From contig JBFWXN010000004.1 of NCBI GenBank assembly GCA_050187415.1, positions 62,001-126,000 of the forward strand: 64,000 bases of DNA, in the 5' to 3' direction. Below, piece by piece: positions 25,018-33,900 of the stretch. Within the stretch, counting starts at the first letter, position 1; each line of letters begins with the position of its first letter. The notes beneath the pieces are model-generated. The model did no database searches and was not told where the DNA came from. It saw only the letters and a list, made by a program, of their open reading frames with translations. The DNA is from Ga0077555 sp050187415. Its GTDB lineage: Bacteria; Pseudomonadota; Alphaproteobacteria; Rhizobiales; Hyphomicrobiaceae. A program made the translations under genes and the position numbers.

Positions 25018-27615
25018 TTGAGCAATCTGTCGAAGCTCGCGAAGTGCGCAGCAAGCCTGCTGATTGTGATCGCGTGCGTGGTTGGAGTTTCGCACGCCCC
25101 GATGGCGCAGGATCAACCACGATCGCCCGCCACCACCCCCGATGCGCCAACGGCGCAGGCGCCTTCGGTCACACCTCCTGTCGAGCCGTCCAAGGCAGCC
25201 GCGTCCCAGGCGCCGGTTGCAAAGCCCGTCCTTGCGCCTGAAACTCTGGAACCCGTCGAGCGGCTCGCACGCAGCATTGAGAGCGCCGAGCAGGCGATTC
25301 AGCAGCTCAACCAGATCGAAGGCGAGATGGTGCGCCTGAGAAGCGACGTCGAGCGGATCATCTACGACAGCACGGCATCCGTCGACACGCTCAAGCCCCA
25401 GCTCGATGAGGTCGAAAAGCAGATCCAGCGCCTTGGCCCGCCACCCGCCAAGGATCAACTGCCCGAGGCGGCCGCCGTCGCAGCGGAAAGGGCTCGACTG
25501 AACACGGCCAAGGCTGCACTCGATGGCGCCATCAAGACCGCCGAACTGGCCTGGGTTCGGGCAAAGCAACTGATCGATCGCATCACGGTGATGCGTTACC
25601 AGCTCTTCACGCGCAACCTGTTCGAGCGCCGCGACAGTCCCTTGTCGCCCGCTGTCTGGCAGAACGTGCGGGAGCAATTGCCGACGATCTACGGCCGCCT
25701 GCAATATTACGGTGGCGACTGGCTCGTCTGGGCGGCCCGAGCCGGTCGGGGTCTCGGCGTCCTCGGAGGCGCGATCGTTGTCGTGTTCACCCTGCTGGCC
25801 CTCGCCGCCCGCGCTTTCATCGCGCGTCGATCGCCGCGGCCTGAGACGCCACCGGGCTTCTTCGAACGCGTCAGCAGGGCAGCCTGGCTGGCCCCGGTTC
25901 GGATGCTTGCGCCGGCCGCTGCCGTCGCGGTGCTCTATTTCGGTCTCGCCAGCCTCGACCTCTTGTTCTCGCCGTGGCTGAGCCTGGCATCGGCGACATT
26001 CTACGGCCTGCTCGTCTATATCACGGCCTCGGCTCTTCTGACGGTCTGTCTGGCACCGGCAGAGCCGGCCTGGCGCCTCGTCCCGGTCTCCGACTGGACG
26101 GCGCGCCGCGTCCTCGCTCTGCTCAAGTCGTTCGTAGCGATCTATGTGGTCGACATCGTCTTGGTCGAGCTCGGGCGTGCTCTCTACGTGCCACTGTCGG
26201 TGACCGTGGCCCAGTCGTTCCTGACGAGTACGGCATTCGCGATTTTGCTGGCTTGGCTCGTTCTGACCCCGTTCGCGGGGCAGACCGGCCCGGATCGACC
26301 GGTCAATGCCAGTGCCCTCGTGGTGCGGCGCACGGGATTGATGAGGCCGCTGTGGATCAAGCTTCCTCTCGCGCTGACGGCCATCGTCATTCTGGTCTCG
26401 TCGGTGGTCGGCTACGTCGCGCTGGGTCGCTTCATCGCGCATCAAGTCGTGCTCTCCGGCACTGTCGTAGCGGCGTGCGGGCTGCTTTACCTGGCGGTGC
26501 GTGCTGCAACGCGAGGCCGCGCCGACAATCGCGATCTCGTGGGCATGACGCTCGAATCGAGGTTCGGTCTGGTCGATCCCGTCAGACGGCGTCAGTTCTC
26601 GCGCCTCATCGAGTTGATGGCGACGCTGGTCATTGCCACCGCGGCTCTGCCGCTGCTGATGCTGCAATGGGGTTTCTCTGGCGACGATATCCGCGACTGG
26701 CTGAAAGCGTTGCTGTTTGGCTTGGAAATCGGCCAGTTCCGCATCTCTCTGGCGCGCATATTGCTCGCCATGGCGCTTTTCACGGGGCTGCTGTTCGCGA
26801 CGCGCCTTCTGCAGCGCTGGTTGCGCGACACGATCCTTGTTCAGCCGCGCGTCGACCCGGGCATCGCCAACTCGGTCGATACGGCCATCGGGTATGCCGG
26901 CATCGGGTTGGCTTTGTTGATCGCACTGTCCTACGGCGGCTTGGATATCACCAGCCTCGCCATCGTGGCCGGAGCGTTGTCGGTCGGCATCGGCTTCGGC
27001 TTGCAGTCGATCGTCAACAATTTCGTCTCTGGGCTCATCCTCCTGGTCGAACGGCCCGTCAAGGTCGGCGACTGGATCGTGGTCGGCAACGAGCAAGGCA
27101 ACGTGCGGAAGATCTCGGTCCGGTCCACCGAAATCGAGACGTTCGACAAGGCGAGCTTGATCCTGCCGAATTCCGAACTGATCACGGGGCGGGTGCTCAA
27201 CTGGACCCATCGCAATCCGATGGGTCGCGCGGTCGTGAAGGTCGTCGTCGATCCCGTTGCGGACCCCGAGCAAGTGCTGGCGCTGCTCCGGGCGTGCGCC
27301 GACGAGCATCCGGACACGTTGAAGATACCGGCGCCGTTCATCACGTTCGATAGCTTCACCGGCACGTCACTCGAGTTCACGGTGCGGGCTGTGCTAGGCG
27401 ACGTCTACGCCAGCGGGCGGGTCGCAAGTGAGTTGCGGATCGCCATTCTGAAGCGGCTCCGGGAGGCCGGGATCGAGCTGTCCAATCCGCAGCAGGACGT
27501 CCATCTCCAGGATCTGAGCTGGATCAAAACCGCGGCCGCTCGGCTCGTGGAGGGGCGCTCGACAGGTGGCTCCGGTTCGCCCACGGCATCGCCCCCCGGC
27601 GACCAGGATGGTTGA
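25018..27615 (+). CDS. Large MscS-family mechanosensitive channel (DUF3772)
   Basis: I start this 865-residue protein at TTG 25018 because GAGGGG precedes it and a signal-like hydrophobic segment follows at once; a GTG at 24922 is an alternative. After the signal comes a Pro/Ala stretch, a periplasmic coiled-coil-like domain of the DUF3772 type (about 70-230), about ten membrane segments, and a C-terminal MscS pore and vestibule with GALSVGIGFGLQSIVNNFV and VERPVKVGDWIVVG. Proteins of this architecture release solutes on hypo-osmotic shock. A polar tail of about 30 residues ends the protein. Confidence 0.88.
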   Translation: MSNLSKLAKCAASLLIVIACVVGVSHAPMAQDQPRSPATTPDAPTAQAPSVTPPVEPSKAAASQAPVAKPVLAPETLEPVERLARSIESAEQAIQQLNQIEGEMVRLRSDVERIIYDSTASVDTLKPQLDEVEKQIQRLGPPPAKDQLPEAAAVAAERARLNTAKAALDGAIKTAELAWVRAKQLIDRITVMRYQLFTRNLFERRDSPLSPAVWQNVREQLPTIYGRLQYYGGDWLVWAARAGRGLGVLGGAIVVVFTLLALAARAFIARRSPRPETPPGFFERVSRAAWLAPVRMLAPAAAVAVLYFGLASLDLLFSPWLSLASATFYGLLVYITASALLTVCLAPAEPAWRLVPVSDWTARRVLALLKSFVAIYVVDIVLVELGRALYVPLSVTVAQSFLTSTAFAILLAWLVLTPFAGQTGPDRPVNASALVVRRTGLMRPLWIKLPLALTAIVILVSSVVGYVALGRFIAHQVVLSGTVVAACGLLYLAVRAATRGRADNRDLVGMTLESRFGLVDPVRRRQFSRLIELMATLVIATAALPLLMLQWGFSGDDIRDWLKALLFGLEIGQFRISLARILLAMALFTGLLFATRLLQRWLRDTILVQPRVDPGIANSVDTAIGYAGIGLALLIALSYGGLDITSLAIVAGALSVGIGFGLQSIVNNFVSGLILLVERPVKVGDWIVVGNEQGNVRKISVRSTEIETFDKASLILPNSELITGRVLNWTHRNPMGRAVVKVVVDPVADPEQVLALLRACADEHPDTLKIPAPFITFDSFTGTSLEFTVRAVLGDVYASGRVASELRIAILKRLREAGIELSNPQQDVHLQDLSWIKTAAARLVEGRSTGGSGSPTASPPGDQDG

Positions 27616-27980
27616 GGCGGATGGCGCCCCGATACTGAAAAAAAGTGGGATCGTCCGCCGCCTAAGGGCGCCTCTGCCGGCATTCGGCGAGGTTCGATTC
27701 CCACCGAGGGGCCATTTTCCCGCGCCAGCCTGCCGCAGGCCGTGACAAGGCCTTGTTGTGGCGAGCGGAATGTGGCATCTAGCCGCCATCGGGCGCAGGG
27801 GACGCACCTCATACATTTGTCCCTTTCTCGACCACGCCGCTTTTGCGAAGCCGCCGGACGATGCTCCGGTCTTGTGCGACTGATCGAACCCTGCGCTCCG
27901 CAATGCCTGCTTTCAGATTCTTTGCAAGGCCAGCTTTGCAAGGCAACGAGTGGGCTCGAACTAGGTACGGAGACGATTTT
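27616..27980. other. 365-base region between MscS and helicase genes with a structured element
   Basis: No protein gene is supported here. At 27645-27704 an outer stem (GTGGGA.TCG with CGA.TTCCCAC) encloses two small hairpins (CGCC-taag-GGCG and GCCG-gcatt-CGGC), giving a three-way junction. The segment GGTTCGATTC within it resembles a tRNA T-loop but no tRNA can be folded. A perfect palindrome, ACAAGGCCTTGT, lies at 27745-27756. The region should also hold the helicase promoter and leader. Confidence 0.45.
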
Positions 27981-29648
27981 TTGCAAACCGCCACGTTCGC
28001 TGAGCTCGGTCTCAGTGCAAAGGTCCTCGCAGCCATCGATGCCGCCGGCTATCCGTCGCCCACACCCATCCAGGCGCAGGCGATACCCGTTGCCGTGACG
28101 GGGCGCGATGTGCTTGGCATCGCGCAGACGGGTACCGGCAAGACGGCCTCGTTCGTGCTGCCCATGATCACCCGTCTCGAAACCGGCCGGGCGCGGGCTC
28201 GGATGCCGAGGTCGCTGATTCTCGCGCCGACGCGCGAGCTTGCCGCGCAGTGCGCACAAAGCTTCGAGAAATACGGCGTCAATCACAAGCTCGACGTGGC
28301 ACTGCTGATCGGCGGCGTGTCGATGGATGATCAGGTCCGCAAGCTCGATCGCGGCGTCGATGTTCTGATTGCCACCCCGGGCCGGCTGCTGGACCATTTC
28401 CAGCGCGGCCGGGTCATGCTGATGGGCGTCGAGATCCTCGTCATCGACGAGGCTGACCGCATGCTCGACATGGGGTTCATTCCGGATATCGAGAAGATCT
28501 GCCGACTGCTGCCGCCGAAGCGCCAGACGCTTTTCTTCTCGGCGACGATGCCGCCCGAAATCACCCGGCTGGTCGATCAGTTCCTGAAAGACCCGGCACG
28601 CATCGAGGTGGCTCGCCCGGCGACGACCGCGAAAACCATTACCCAGCGCTTCCGTTTCTGCGAGAACCCGGAGGACTGGGCCAAGCGCGAGGTTCTGCGC
28701 GACCTGCTGCGCACGCTCGACGTTCGCAACGCGATCATCTTCTGCAACCGCAAAAAAGATGTCGCGATCCTGTACAAGTCGCTGGCCAAGCACGGCTTCA
28801 ACGCCGGCGCGCTGCACGGCGACATGGACCAGATGAGCCGCACGGCGACGCTCGATAAATTTCGCTCGGGCGAGATCTCGTTGCTGGCGGCGTCCGATGT
28901 TGCGGCGCGCGGGCTCGACATCCCCGACGTCAGCCACGTCATAAACTACGATGTGCCGTGGCAGCCCGACGACTATGTGCACCGCATTGGCCGGACCGGG
29001 CGCGCGGGCCGGGAAGGAATTTCGGCGACGCTCGTTTGCAGCGACGACATCAAGGCCGTGGACGCGATCCTCAAGCTGACGAACGAAGAGCCGAATTGGA
29101 TCGGGGATGCGCCCGACGAGGCGGCGCTGGCCGAGGGGCGCAGCCGGAAGCGGCGCGGTCGCGGCGCTCCGAGCCGCGGACGGGAGGATGGACGGAGCAA
29201 TGCCCGTCGCTCGCGCGAAGGACAGGACCGGAGCGGAGCGCGCGAGCGCGGTGAAGGAAGTGACCGTCGCGAGGGACGCGATCGGACTGAGCGACGCGAA
29301 GTGACACGGCGCGTCGAGCGCCCGGAGTTCGGCGACCAGCCCGATGTCGCGGCCGATGCGGGCCCGTCCCGGCGGCCGGTCCGGCGCCGGGAGCGCCCCG
29401 GCCAGGAGGAGGCTTCCGCCCATGCGGCTGCACCGGCGCGTCCTGAACGGGGTCGCCGGCCCGAGCGGGCGCCCGCGCGATCCGAGGCGTCGCCGGGGCG
29501 TCCCGAGCGACAAGGAGAGCGGCCACAGCGCCAGCGTGTTGCGGAGCGAAGTGGGTCCGGGCGCGGAGCGCATCGCGACGAGGAGCCCACGCCGCTGGCC
29601 TTCGGCGATCACATGCCGGCATTCCTGAAGCGCCCAGTCCGCGTATGA
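27981..29648 (+). CDS. DEAD-box ATP-dependent RNA helicase (RhlE-like)
   Basis: A 555-residue helicase. I favour TTG 27981, since GGAG lies eight bases upstream and homologues begin near the FAELGLS Q-motif; an in-frame ATG at 27903 is the alternative. Motifs in order are PTPIQ, AQTGTGKT, PTRELAAQ, TPGRLLD, IDEADRMLDMGF, SAT, IIFCNRKKD, ARGLDIPDV and HRIGRTGR. From about residue 380 a long Arg/Glu/Gly/Pro-rich tail of some 150 residues follows, expected to bind RNA. Such helicases act in ribosome assembly and RNA decay, often in the cold. The tail is very basic and low in complexity. Confidence 0.93.
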   Translation: MQTATFAELGLSAKVLAAIDAAGYPSPTPIQAQAIPVAVTGRDVLGIAQTGTGKTASFVLPMITRLETGRARARMPRSLILAPTRELAAQCAQSFEKYGVNHKLDVALLIGGVSMDDQVRKLDRGVDVLIATPGRLLDHFQRGRVMLMGVEILVIDEADRMLDMGFIPDIEKICRLLPPKRQTLFFSATMPPEITRLVDQFLKDPARIEVARPATTAKTITQRFRFCENPEDWAKREVLRDLLRTLDVRNAIIFCNRKKDVAILYKSLAKHGFNAGALHGDMDQMSRTATLDKFRSGEISLLAASDVAARGLDIPDVSHVINYDVPWQPDDYVHRIGRTGRAGREGISATLVCSDDIKAVDAILKLTNEEPNWIGDAPDEAALAEGRSRKRRGRGAPSRGREDGRSNARRSREGQDRSGARERGEGSDRREGRDRTERREVTRRVERPEFGDQPDVAADAGPSRRPVRRRERPGQEEASAHAAAPARPERGRRPERAPARSEASPGRPERQGERPQRQRVAERSGSGRGAHRDEEPTPLAFGDHMPAFLKRPVRV

Positions 29649-29683
29649 GAACCGATTAGGCTGCAACGTCTGAGGCAGAGCAG

Positions 29684-29708
29684 GCCGAGGCACCGCCTGG
29701 GCCTCGGC
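29684..29708 (+). terminator. Hairpin after the helicase gene
   Basis: GCCGAGGC-accgcctgg-GCCTCGGC forms a perfect 8-bp stem 35 bases after the helicase stop. No T-run follows, so this is a terminator or 3'-stabilising hairpin by position only. Confidence 0.4.
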
Positions 29709-29929
29709 ACACCCACCGGCCCCGCGTGTCGATGGCCTTGCAGCCGACGCCGCGCGCCAGCCGTACACTGGATGGCGGTCCCGGGGAGGCCGCCGAATTG
29801 CGCGGGACAGCGGTCATGCTAGACATGACCGAAGCCAAAGGCTCGCACAGCGGCTACATGCGCGGCGTGCCGGAAGACCTCTAAGGCGTCCGTAAGTGAC
29901 GTCATCTGCGCGGGGAACGGAGGGCAATC

Positions 29930-31333
29930 ATGTCACCAGCGGAAGCGACGGCTCATATCTGGCAACTCGGGGGCGGTCATCTGTCGGCGCTCGATGGCGT
30001 GGCACTGAGAGGCCAGGAACCCTCGCTGCCGTCCACCTTCTCCGTTGGCACGATGGCTCAGGCAACAATCGCGGCGAGCGCGCTGGCGGCAGCCGAGTTC
30101 TGGGCCTTGCGCACCGGTCGGCGGCAACTCGCGGCGGTGGACATGCGACACGCATCGGCCGAGTTCCGCAGCGAGCGCTACCTTCAGGTGGAAGGCAAGC
30201 CCGAGCGTAGCGTTTGGAACAAAGTGGCCGGCGTCTATCGTGTCGGTGACGGCCGTTACGTCCGCGTCCACGCGAACATGCCGCACCATCGTGAACGGAC
30301 CTTGCGATTCCTGGGCGCCGAGTACGACCGGGCGAGCGTCGAGCGAAAGCTTCAGGACTGGGCCGGCGAGGCCCTCGAAACCGCCGCCGCCGAGAACGGC
30401 ATGGTCATCACGATGATGCGCTCGCCGGAGGAATGGCGCGCCCATCCGCACGGTGCGGCCGTGGGCGGGTTGCCCCTCTACGAGATTATCCGCATTGGCG
30501 ATGCGCCGCCTCGCCAGCGGGCGCCGGCCGAACGCCCGTTGACGGGCATCCGCGTCCTCGATCTGACACGGGTCATCGCCGGGCCGGTCTGCGGGCGGAC
30601 GCTCGCGGCGCACGGCGCGGACGTGCTCTCGGTCACCGGGCCGGGCATTCCGGACATGGAAACGCTCGTGATGGATGGCGGGCGGGGAAAGCTGCGCACC
30701 GAGATAGACCTGACGCAGGGCGCCGGGCGCGAGACGCTGCGTGCGCTGGCTCGACAGGCGGACGTGTTCGTTCAGGGCTACCGGCCCGGAGCGATCGCTG
30801 CCAAGGGGTTCTCACCGGAGGCGCTCGCCGAGGTATCGCCCGGCATTGTCTGCGTGTCCCTGTCGGCCTGGGGTCACGAGGGGCCTTGGGCGAAGCGGCG
30901 TGGCTTCGATAGCCTGGTACAGAATGCCAACGGTCTGAACGACGCCGAGGCAAAAGCCGCGGGCGTCGAGGGTCCCAAGGAACTGCCTTGCCAGGCGCTC
31001 GACCACGGCACCGGGTTCTTGATGGCCACGGGGGCCATGCTGGCCTTGAAGCGGCAGGCGGAGGAAGGCGGCTCGTGGCTCGTTCGAGTCTCGCTCGCGC
31101 AAACGGGAGAATGGCTTTGGAAGCTCGGTCGCCAGCCCGTCGAAGCGCTCGCGGTTGGCGATCCCACGCGCGAGGATGTGCGTGACCTGCTGGACGTATC
31201 GCCCTCGGGCTTCGGCCTGATGACGGCGGTTCGGCACGCAGGGCGCCTGTCGGACAGCCCCGCCGGGTTCGCACGTCCAGCCATGCCGCTTGGCAGCCAT
31301 CGCCCCGAGTGGCCGGAAATCATACGCTCGTAA
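29930..31333 (+). CDS. Family III (CaiB/BaiF-type) CoA transferase with displaced motif order
   Basis: A 467-residue protein with GGAGGG six bases upstream of its ATG. The characteristic family III N-terminal segment (PLTGIRVLDLTRVIAGPVCG, then DLTQGAGRETLRALARQADV and NYRPG-like QGYRPGAIAAKG) begins only at about residue 203. The first 200 residues instead resemble the C-terminal part of usual CaiB proteins, with DGRYVRVHANMP and EEWRAHPHGAAVGGLPL. The order therefore looks permuted or derived from a fusion. Such enzymes move CoA between carboxylic acids. No dedicated partner is adjacent, so the substrate is unknown. Confidence 0.82.
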   Translation: MSPAEATAHIWQLGGGHLSALDGVALRGQEPSLPSTFSVGTMAQATIAASALAAAEFWALRTGRRQLAAVDMRHASAEFRSERYLQVEGKPERSVWNKVAGVYRVGDGRYVRVHANMPHHRERTLRFLGAEYDRASVERKLQDWAGEALETAAAENGMVITMMRSPEEWRAHPHGAAVGGLPLYEIIRIGDAPPRQRAPAERPLTGIRVLDLTRVIAGPVCGRTLAAHGADVLSVTGPGIPDMETLVMDGGRGKLRTEIDLTQGAGRETLRALARQADVFVQGYRPGAIAAKGFSPEALAEVSPGIVCVSLSAWGHEGPWAKRRGFDSLVQNANGLNDAEAKAAGVEGPKELPCQALDHGTGFLMATGAMLALKRQAEEGGSWLVRVSLAQTGEWLWKLGRQPVEALAVGDPTREDVRDLLDVSPSGFGLMTAVRHAGRLSDSPAGFARPAMPLGSHRPEWPEIIRS

Positions 31334-31403
31334 GACATCGTTAAGGGGACGGCGGTTACCGTTGCCTCGCCTGGCGTGCGCCGGCAGATCATTTTGCCAC
31401 GCG

Positions 31404-32198
31404 ATGGACATCTTCATGGCCTTCGGAAAGCGCGCCGCCGCGCCCCCCACCCCGTCCATCTCGTCAGTTGATCGGCTGAGGCAGATCGAGGCGTCCGAGC
31501 GGCTGAACCGGCTTCGCGACAGCTTTATGGAGCTTCTCGGCACGGCGCAGATGGTGGCTGACAGCGTCCGCCAACAGGGACCGATCCCGGTGCCACCGCT
31601 TGGTGATCACACCGATCCCGAGGCAGGTCCGTTCGTTCTCGCCGGATTCAGCCGTCATTTCGTGACGCGGAGCCCGAACGGCCTCGGACACGTTATTTTT
31701 GGCTACCAGGGACCGGACGGGGAAGGGCCTGTCGATCCGAATGCGCAGTTCCAGCTGCAGCAGACGATCGGCGAGCTTCTCGCGTTCAACCTCTACTGTC
31801 AGCGCGCCGAGATCGACGAGGCCCTGGGCGTTGCGCTCCAGGCTCCGGGCGTAGCCGACAGGATCGATGGCATCCTCGTGAAGCTCGCCTACTTCGTGGC
31901 CTTTTTCGACAACATGACGATGGCCCGCCGCGATGAGATGATGACCGCCGAGGATATCGAACGCCAGCGCGCGAACGTCGAGCGTTACCTGCTCATCGCC
32001 CGCGACAAGATGCTCGACCCGGACCATCTCGAGGCACGCATCCCGACGGCTGGGTGGCCGTTCGTCGGTGTCGAGCTTCCATTCGAGCCACACGAGGGGG
32101 ATTATTTCATCAACTGCGTATATTTCCCGGCCGAGTATGCTGAGGTACTCCTTTCCGCCCAGAAGACCGCTAACGCACGTCCTGCTAATGCTGCTTGA
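31404..32198 (+). CDS. Conserved-looking hypothetical protein
   Basis: A 264-residue protein that I do not recognise. I start at ATG 31404; ATG 31416 is equally possible, and neither has a strong ribosome site. There is no signal peptide or membrane helix. It is acidic, with a helix-rich middle (RQQGPIPVPPLGDH, QLQQTIGELLAFN) and a C-terminal ELPFEPHEGDYFINC. Coding potential is good: long frame, codon use like the neighbours. It follows the CoA transferase by about 70 bases. Confidence 0.6.
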   Translation: MDIFMAFGKRAAAPPTPSISSVDRLRQIEASERLNRLRDSFMELLGTAQMVADSVRQQGPIPVPPLGDHTDPEAGPFVLAGFSRHFVTRSPNGLGHVIFGYQGPDGEGPVDPNAQFQLQQTIGELLAFNLYCQRAEIDEALGVALQAPGVADRIDGILVKLAYFVAFFDNMTMARRDEMMTAEDIERQRANVERYLLIARDKMLDPDHLEARIPTAGWPFVGVELPFEPHEGDYFINCVYFPAEYAEVLLSAQKTANARPANAA

Positions 32199-32348
32199 GG
32201 CCGTCGAGGCGGCATCGCCGCATCGGGAACGGGGAGTGAAGGCGACCGGTGCCCACAGCTACACGGCAGACGATGCTTGATTTCGGCTGCAGCTCCGGGG
32301 TAGCCGGTATGCGGTCCGGCCCGTGCAAGCCGGTGGTTGCGAGGCTGG

Positions 32349-32840
32349 ATGGCGAAGCTCGATATCAATGGGAAGCTGCTCGACCTCGCCGTCGATGGTG
32401 ACATGCCGTTGCTGTGGGCGTTACGCGAGCAGGCTGGCCTGACCGGCACCAAGTACGGCTGCGACGTCGCGACCTGCGGCGCCTGCCTCGTACATATCGA
32501 TGGCGCTCCGGCGAAGGCGTGCGAGGTTACGGTCGGCAGTCTCACGCGGTACCAGAAGATCGTGACCATCGAGGGCCTGTCCGGTGCCACCCTGCACGCG
32601 GTCCAGAAGGCCTGGCTCGACGCCGACGTGTCGCAATGCGGCTATTGCCAGAGCGGCATGATCATGGCGGCCGCGGCCCTTCTGGCGGCCAATCCGGCGC
32701 CGACCGATGCAGATATCGACGACGCGATGACCAATATTTGCCGCTGCGGTACGTACCAGCGCGTTCGGGCCGCGATCCACGCCGCGGCGCGCCAGCAGGC
32801 AGCCAAGGCCGCCAAGCCAGTCGGATCGGCGCGGGATTGA
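32349..32840 (+). CDS. (2Fe-2S)-binding small subunit of a molybdenum hydroxylase, no partner nearby
   Basis: A 163-residue protein matching the small electron-transfer subunit of xanthine oxidase-family enzymes such as isoquinoline 1-oxidoreductase. The plant-type ferredoxin domain has cysteines in YGCDVATCGACLVH plus KACEVTV, and the C-terminal helical domain holds the second cluster in SQCGYCQSGM and NICRCGTYQR. These proteins carry electrons from the molybdopterin large subunit to an acceptor. No large subunit is encoded beside it: the next gene is a sulfotransferase on the opposite strand. An XdhC-like maturation gene lies 2.5 kb downstream. Confidence 0.88.
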   Translation: MAKLDINGKLLDLAVDGDMPLLWALREQAGLTGTKYGCDVATCGACLVHIDGAPAKACEVTVGSLTRYQKIVTIEGLSGATLHAVQKAWLDADVSQCGYCQSGMIMAAAALLAANPAPTDADIDDAMTNICRCGTYQRVRAAIHAAARQQAAKAAKPVGSARD

Positions 32841-32863
32841 GCGCGAGCGGCGTATAGGCCGTG

Positions 32864-33748
32864 TCAGGCCGCCGCGGTGCGATCTTCAGTGAATTCACGC
32901 TCCCAGGCGTCCGGGATACGACCGACGCGCTGGCGCACGGCTTCACACTGATTGCGGCACAGCCCCCGCATGTGTTCGCGCACGGGCGCCGGCAAGGCGG
33001 CCTGCTGGCTGCGATTGAAGCGGCGGCCGAGTTCAGCGAAGTACGAAGGCTCGAACCTGGTCCCGATGAAACGGCACACCTGCCTCAGTGCCGCGAGCCT
33101 GTCGGCGTGCATGTCCTCGTAGAAGAGAACCAGGGTCTGATCCTCGCGGAACACCGCCGCCATGTCGTCGAGGGTCTGGGCGTAGTCCGCGAGCTCTGAA
33201 AATCGCGGTTCGGTCAGCATCGCAGCGACGGCTTCTGTCGATTGCCTGTTGGCATCGAGGCCGCGGGAGCGGCACTGGTGTAGCACCTGGCTCCACAGCC
33301 GATCGACGGGATTTCGCATGATGAAAATCACGCGCGCTTCCGGGGCAAGCCGCTTGATGTGACCCAGCCCGTCGGTTCCGAGGATAGCGTATTCGGGCGT
33401 GATCTCGCCGGCGAACGTCGCCTTGCCGCGATGGCGAAACAGCCGGCGATACCAGTCGTCGTCGATGGGTGATCCCATGTAGTCGCGCCACCACGTGTGT
33501 TGCGCGCGGTGCTCGGAATAGCGCGACCATTGGGTGAACATGCGCTGGTAGTACTTGCGATGGCGTGAGCGGCGCTTCTTCTGCGACAGATGCTCGGTGA
33601 GGCCGCGCAGGTGATCGAAGTAGTGAATCTCCTTGACGGGGGTGACAAAGACATCGGGATGCGAAGCCAACATCCGGGCTAGCCACGTCGTACCCGACTT
33701 CTGGGCACCTATGCCGACGAAGAAGTTCTCGATGTGGTTAGTGCTCAA
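32864..33748 (-). CDS. Sulfotransferase family protein
   Basis: A 294-residue PAPS-dependent sulfotransferase, started at TTG 33748. The 5'-phosphosulfate loop is GAQKSGTTWLARML (about 14-27), and the 3'-phosphate-binding segment is RVIFIMRNPVDRLWSQ (about 144-159). The C-terminus has FNRSQQAALP and a basic end. Bacterial members sulfate carbohydrates, lipids or secondary metabolites. No glycan cluster surrounds it. The gene ends convergent with the ferredoxin-subunit gene, 23 bases apart. Confidence 0.85.
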   Translation of the reverse strand: MSTNHIENFFVGIGAQKSGTTWLARMLASHPDVFVTPVKEIHYFDHLRGLTEHLSQKKRRSRHRKYYQRMFTQWSRYSEHRAQHTWWRDYMGSPIDDDWYRRLFRHRGKATFAGEITPEYAILGTDGLGHIKRLAPEARVIFIMRNPVDRLWSQVLHQCRSRGLDANRQSTEAVAAMLTEPRFSELADYAQTLDDMAAVFREDQTLVLFYEDMHADRLAALRQVCRFIGTRFEPSYFAELGRRFNRSQQAALPAPVREHMRGLCRNQCEAVRQRVGRIPDAWEREFTEDRTAAA

Positions 33749-33830
33749 GGTCGCTCATCCCCGTTGGCGGCCCACCTGCGGCCCTGAGCCGTTGTCTATG
33801 CCTGATCCCTCAGACCTCACATGCGCCCTC

Positions 33831-33842
33831 CGGCTTCGGCCG
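33831..33842 (-). terminator. UUCG-type hairpin downstream of nadK
   Basis: On the plus strand CGGC-ttcg-GCCG, flanked by an outer pairing GTTGTC (33791-33796) with GACAAC (33842-33847), lies about 60 bases after the nadK stop. There is no T-run on the nadK strand, so this is only a candidate end structure. Confidence 0.3.
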
Positions 33843-33900
33843 ACAACAGGCTGGTGAGCATCGCCAGGAAATAAACCCGAACGCAATGGCGCGAGACGCC

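Noticed and set aside
24835..27309. Long minus-strand frame opposite the MscS-type gene
   Set aside because: Very rich in Arg, Asp and Gln with no recognisable fold; the plus frame carries clear MscS motifs.
27690..27714. Possible tRNA (GGTTCGATTC followed by CCA)
   Set aside because: The flanking bases do not form a five-bp T-stem, and no 5' acceptor strand or anticodon arm fits within 100 bases upstream; a selC fold was also tried and failed. Kept only as a structured element.
27405..29768. Long minus-strand frame opposite the RNA helicase
   Set aside because: The helicase motifs on the plus strand are complete; the opposite frame has none.
29656..29838. 60-residue Cys-containing minus-strand frame after the helicase gene
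   Set aside because: No ribosome site or signal peptide; it covers the helicase-end hairpin. Not strong enough to call.
29816..29884. 22-codon plus-strand frame before the CoA transferase gene
   Set aside because: Too short and without a ribosome site or known leader-peptide features.
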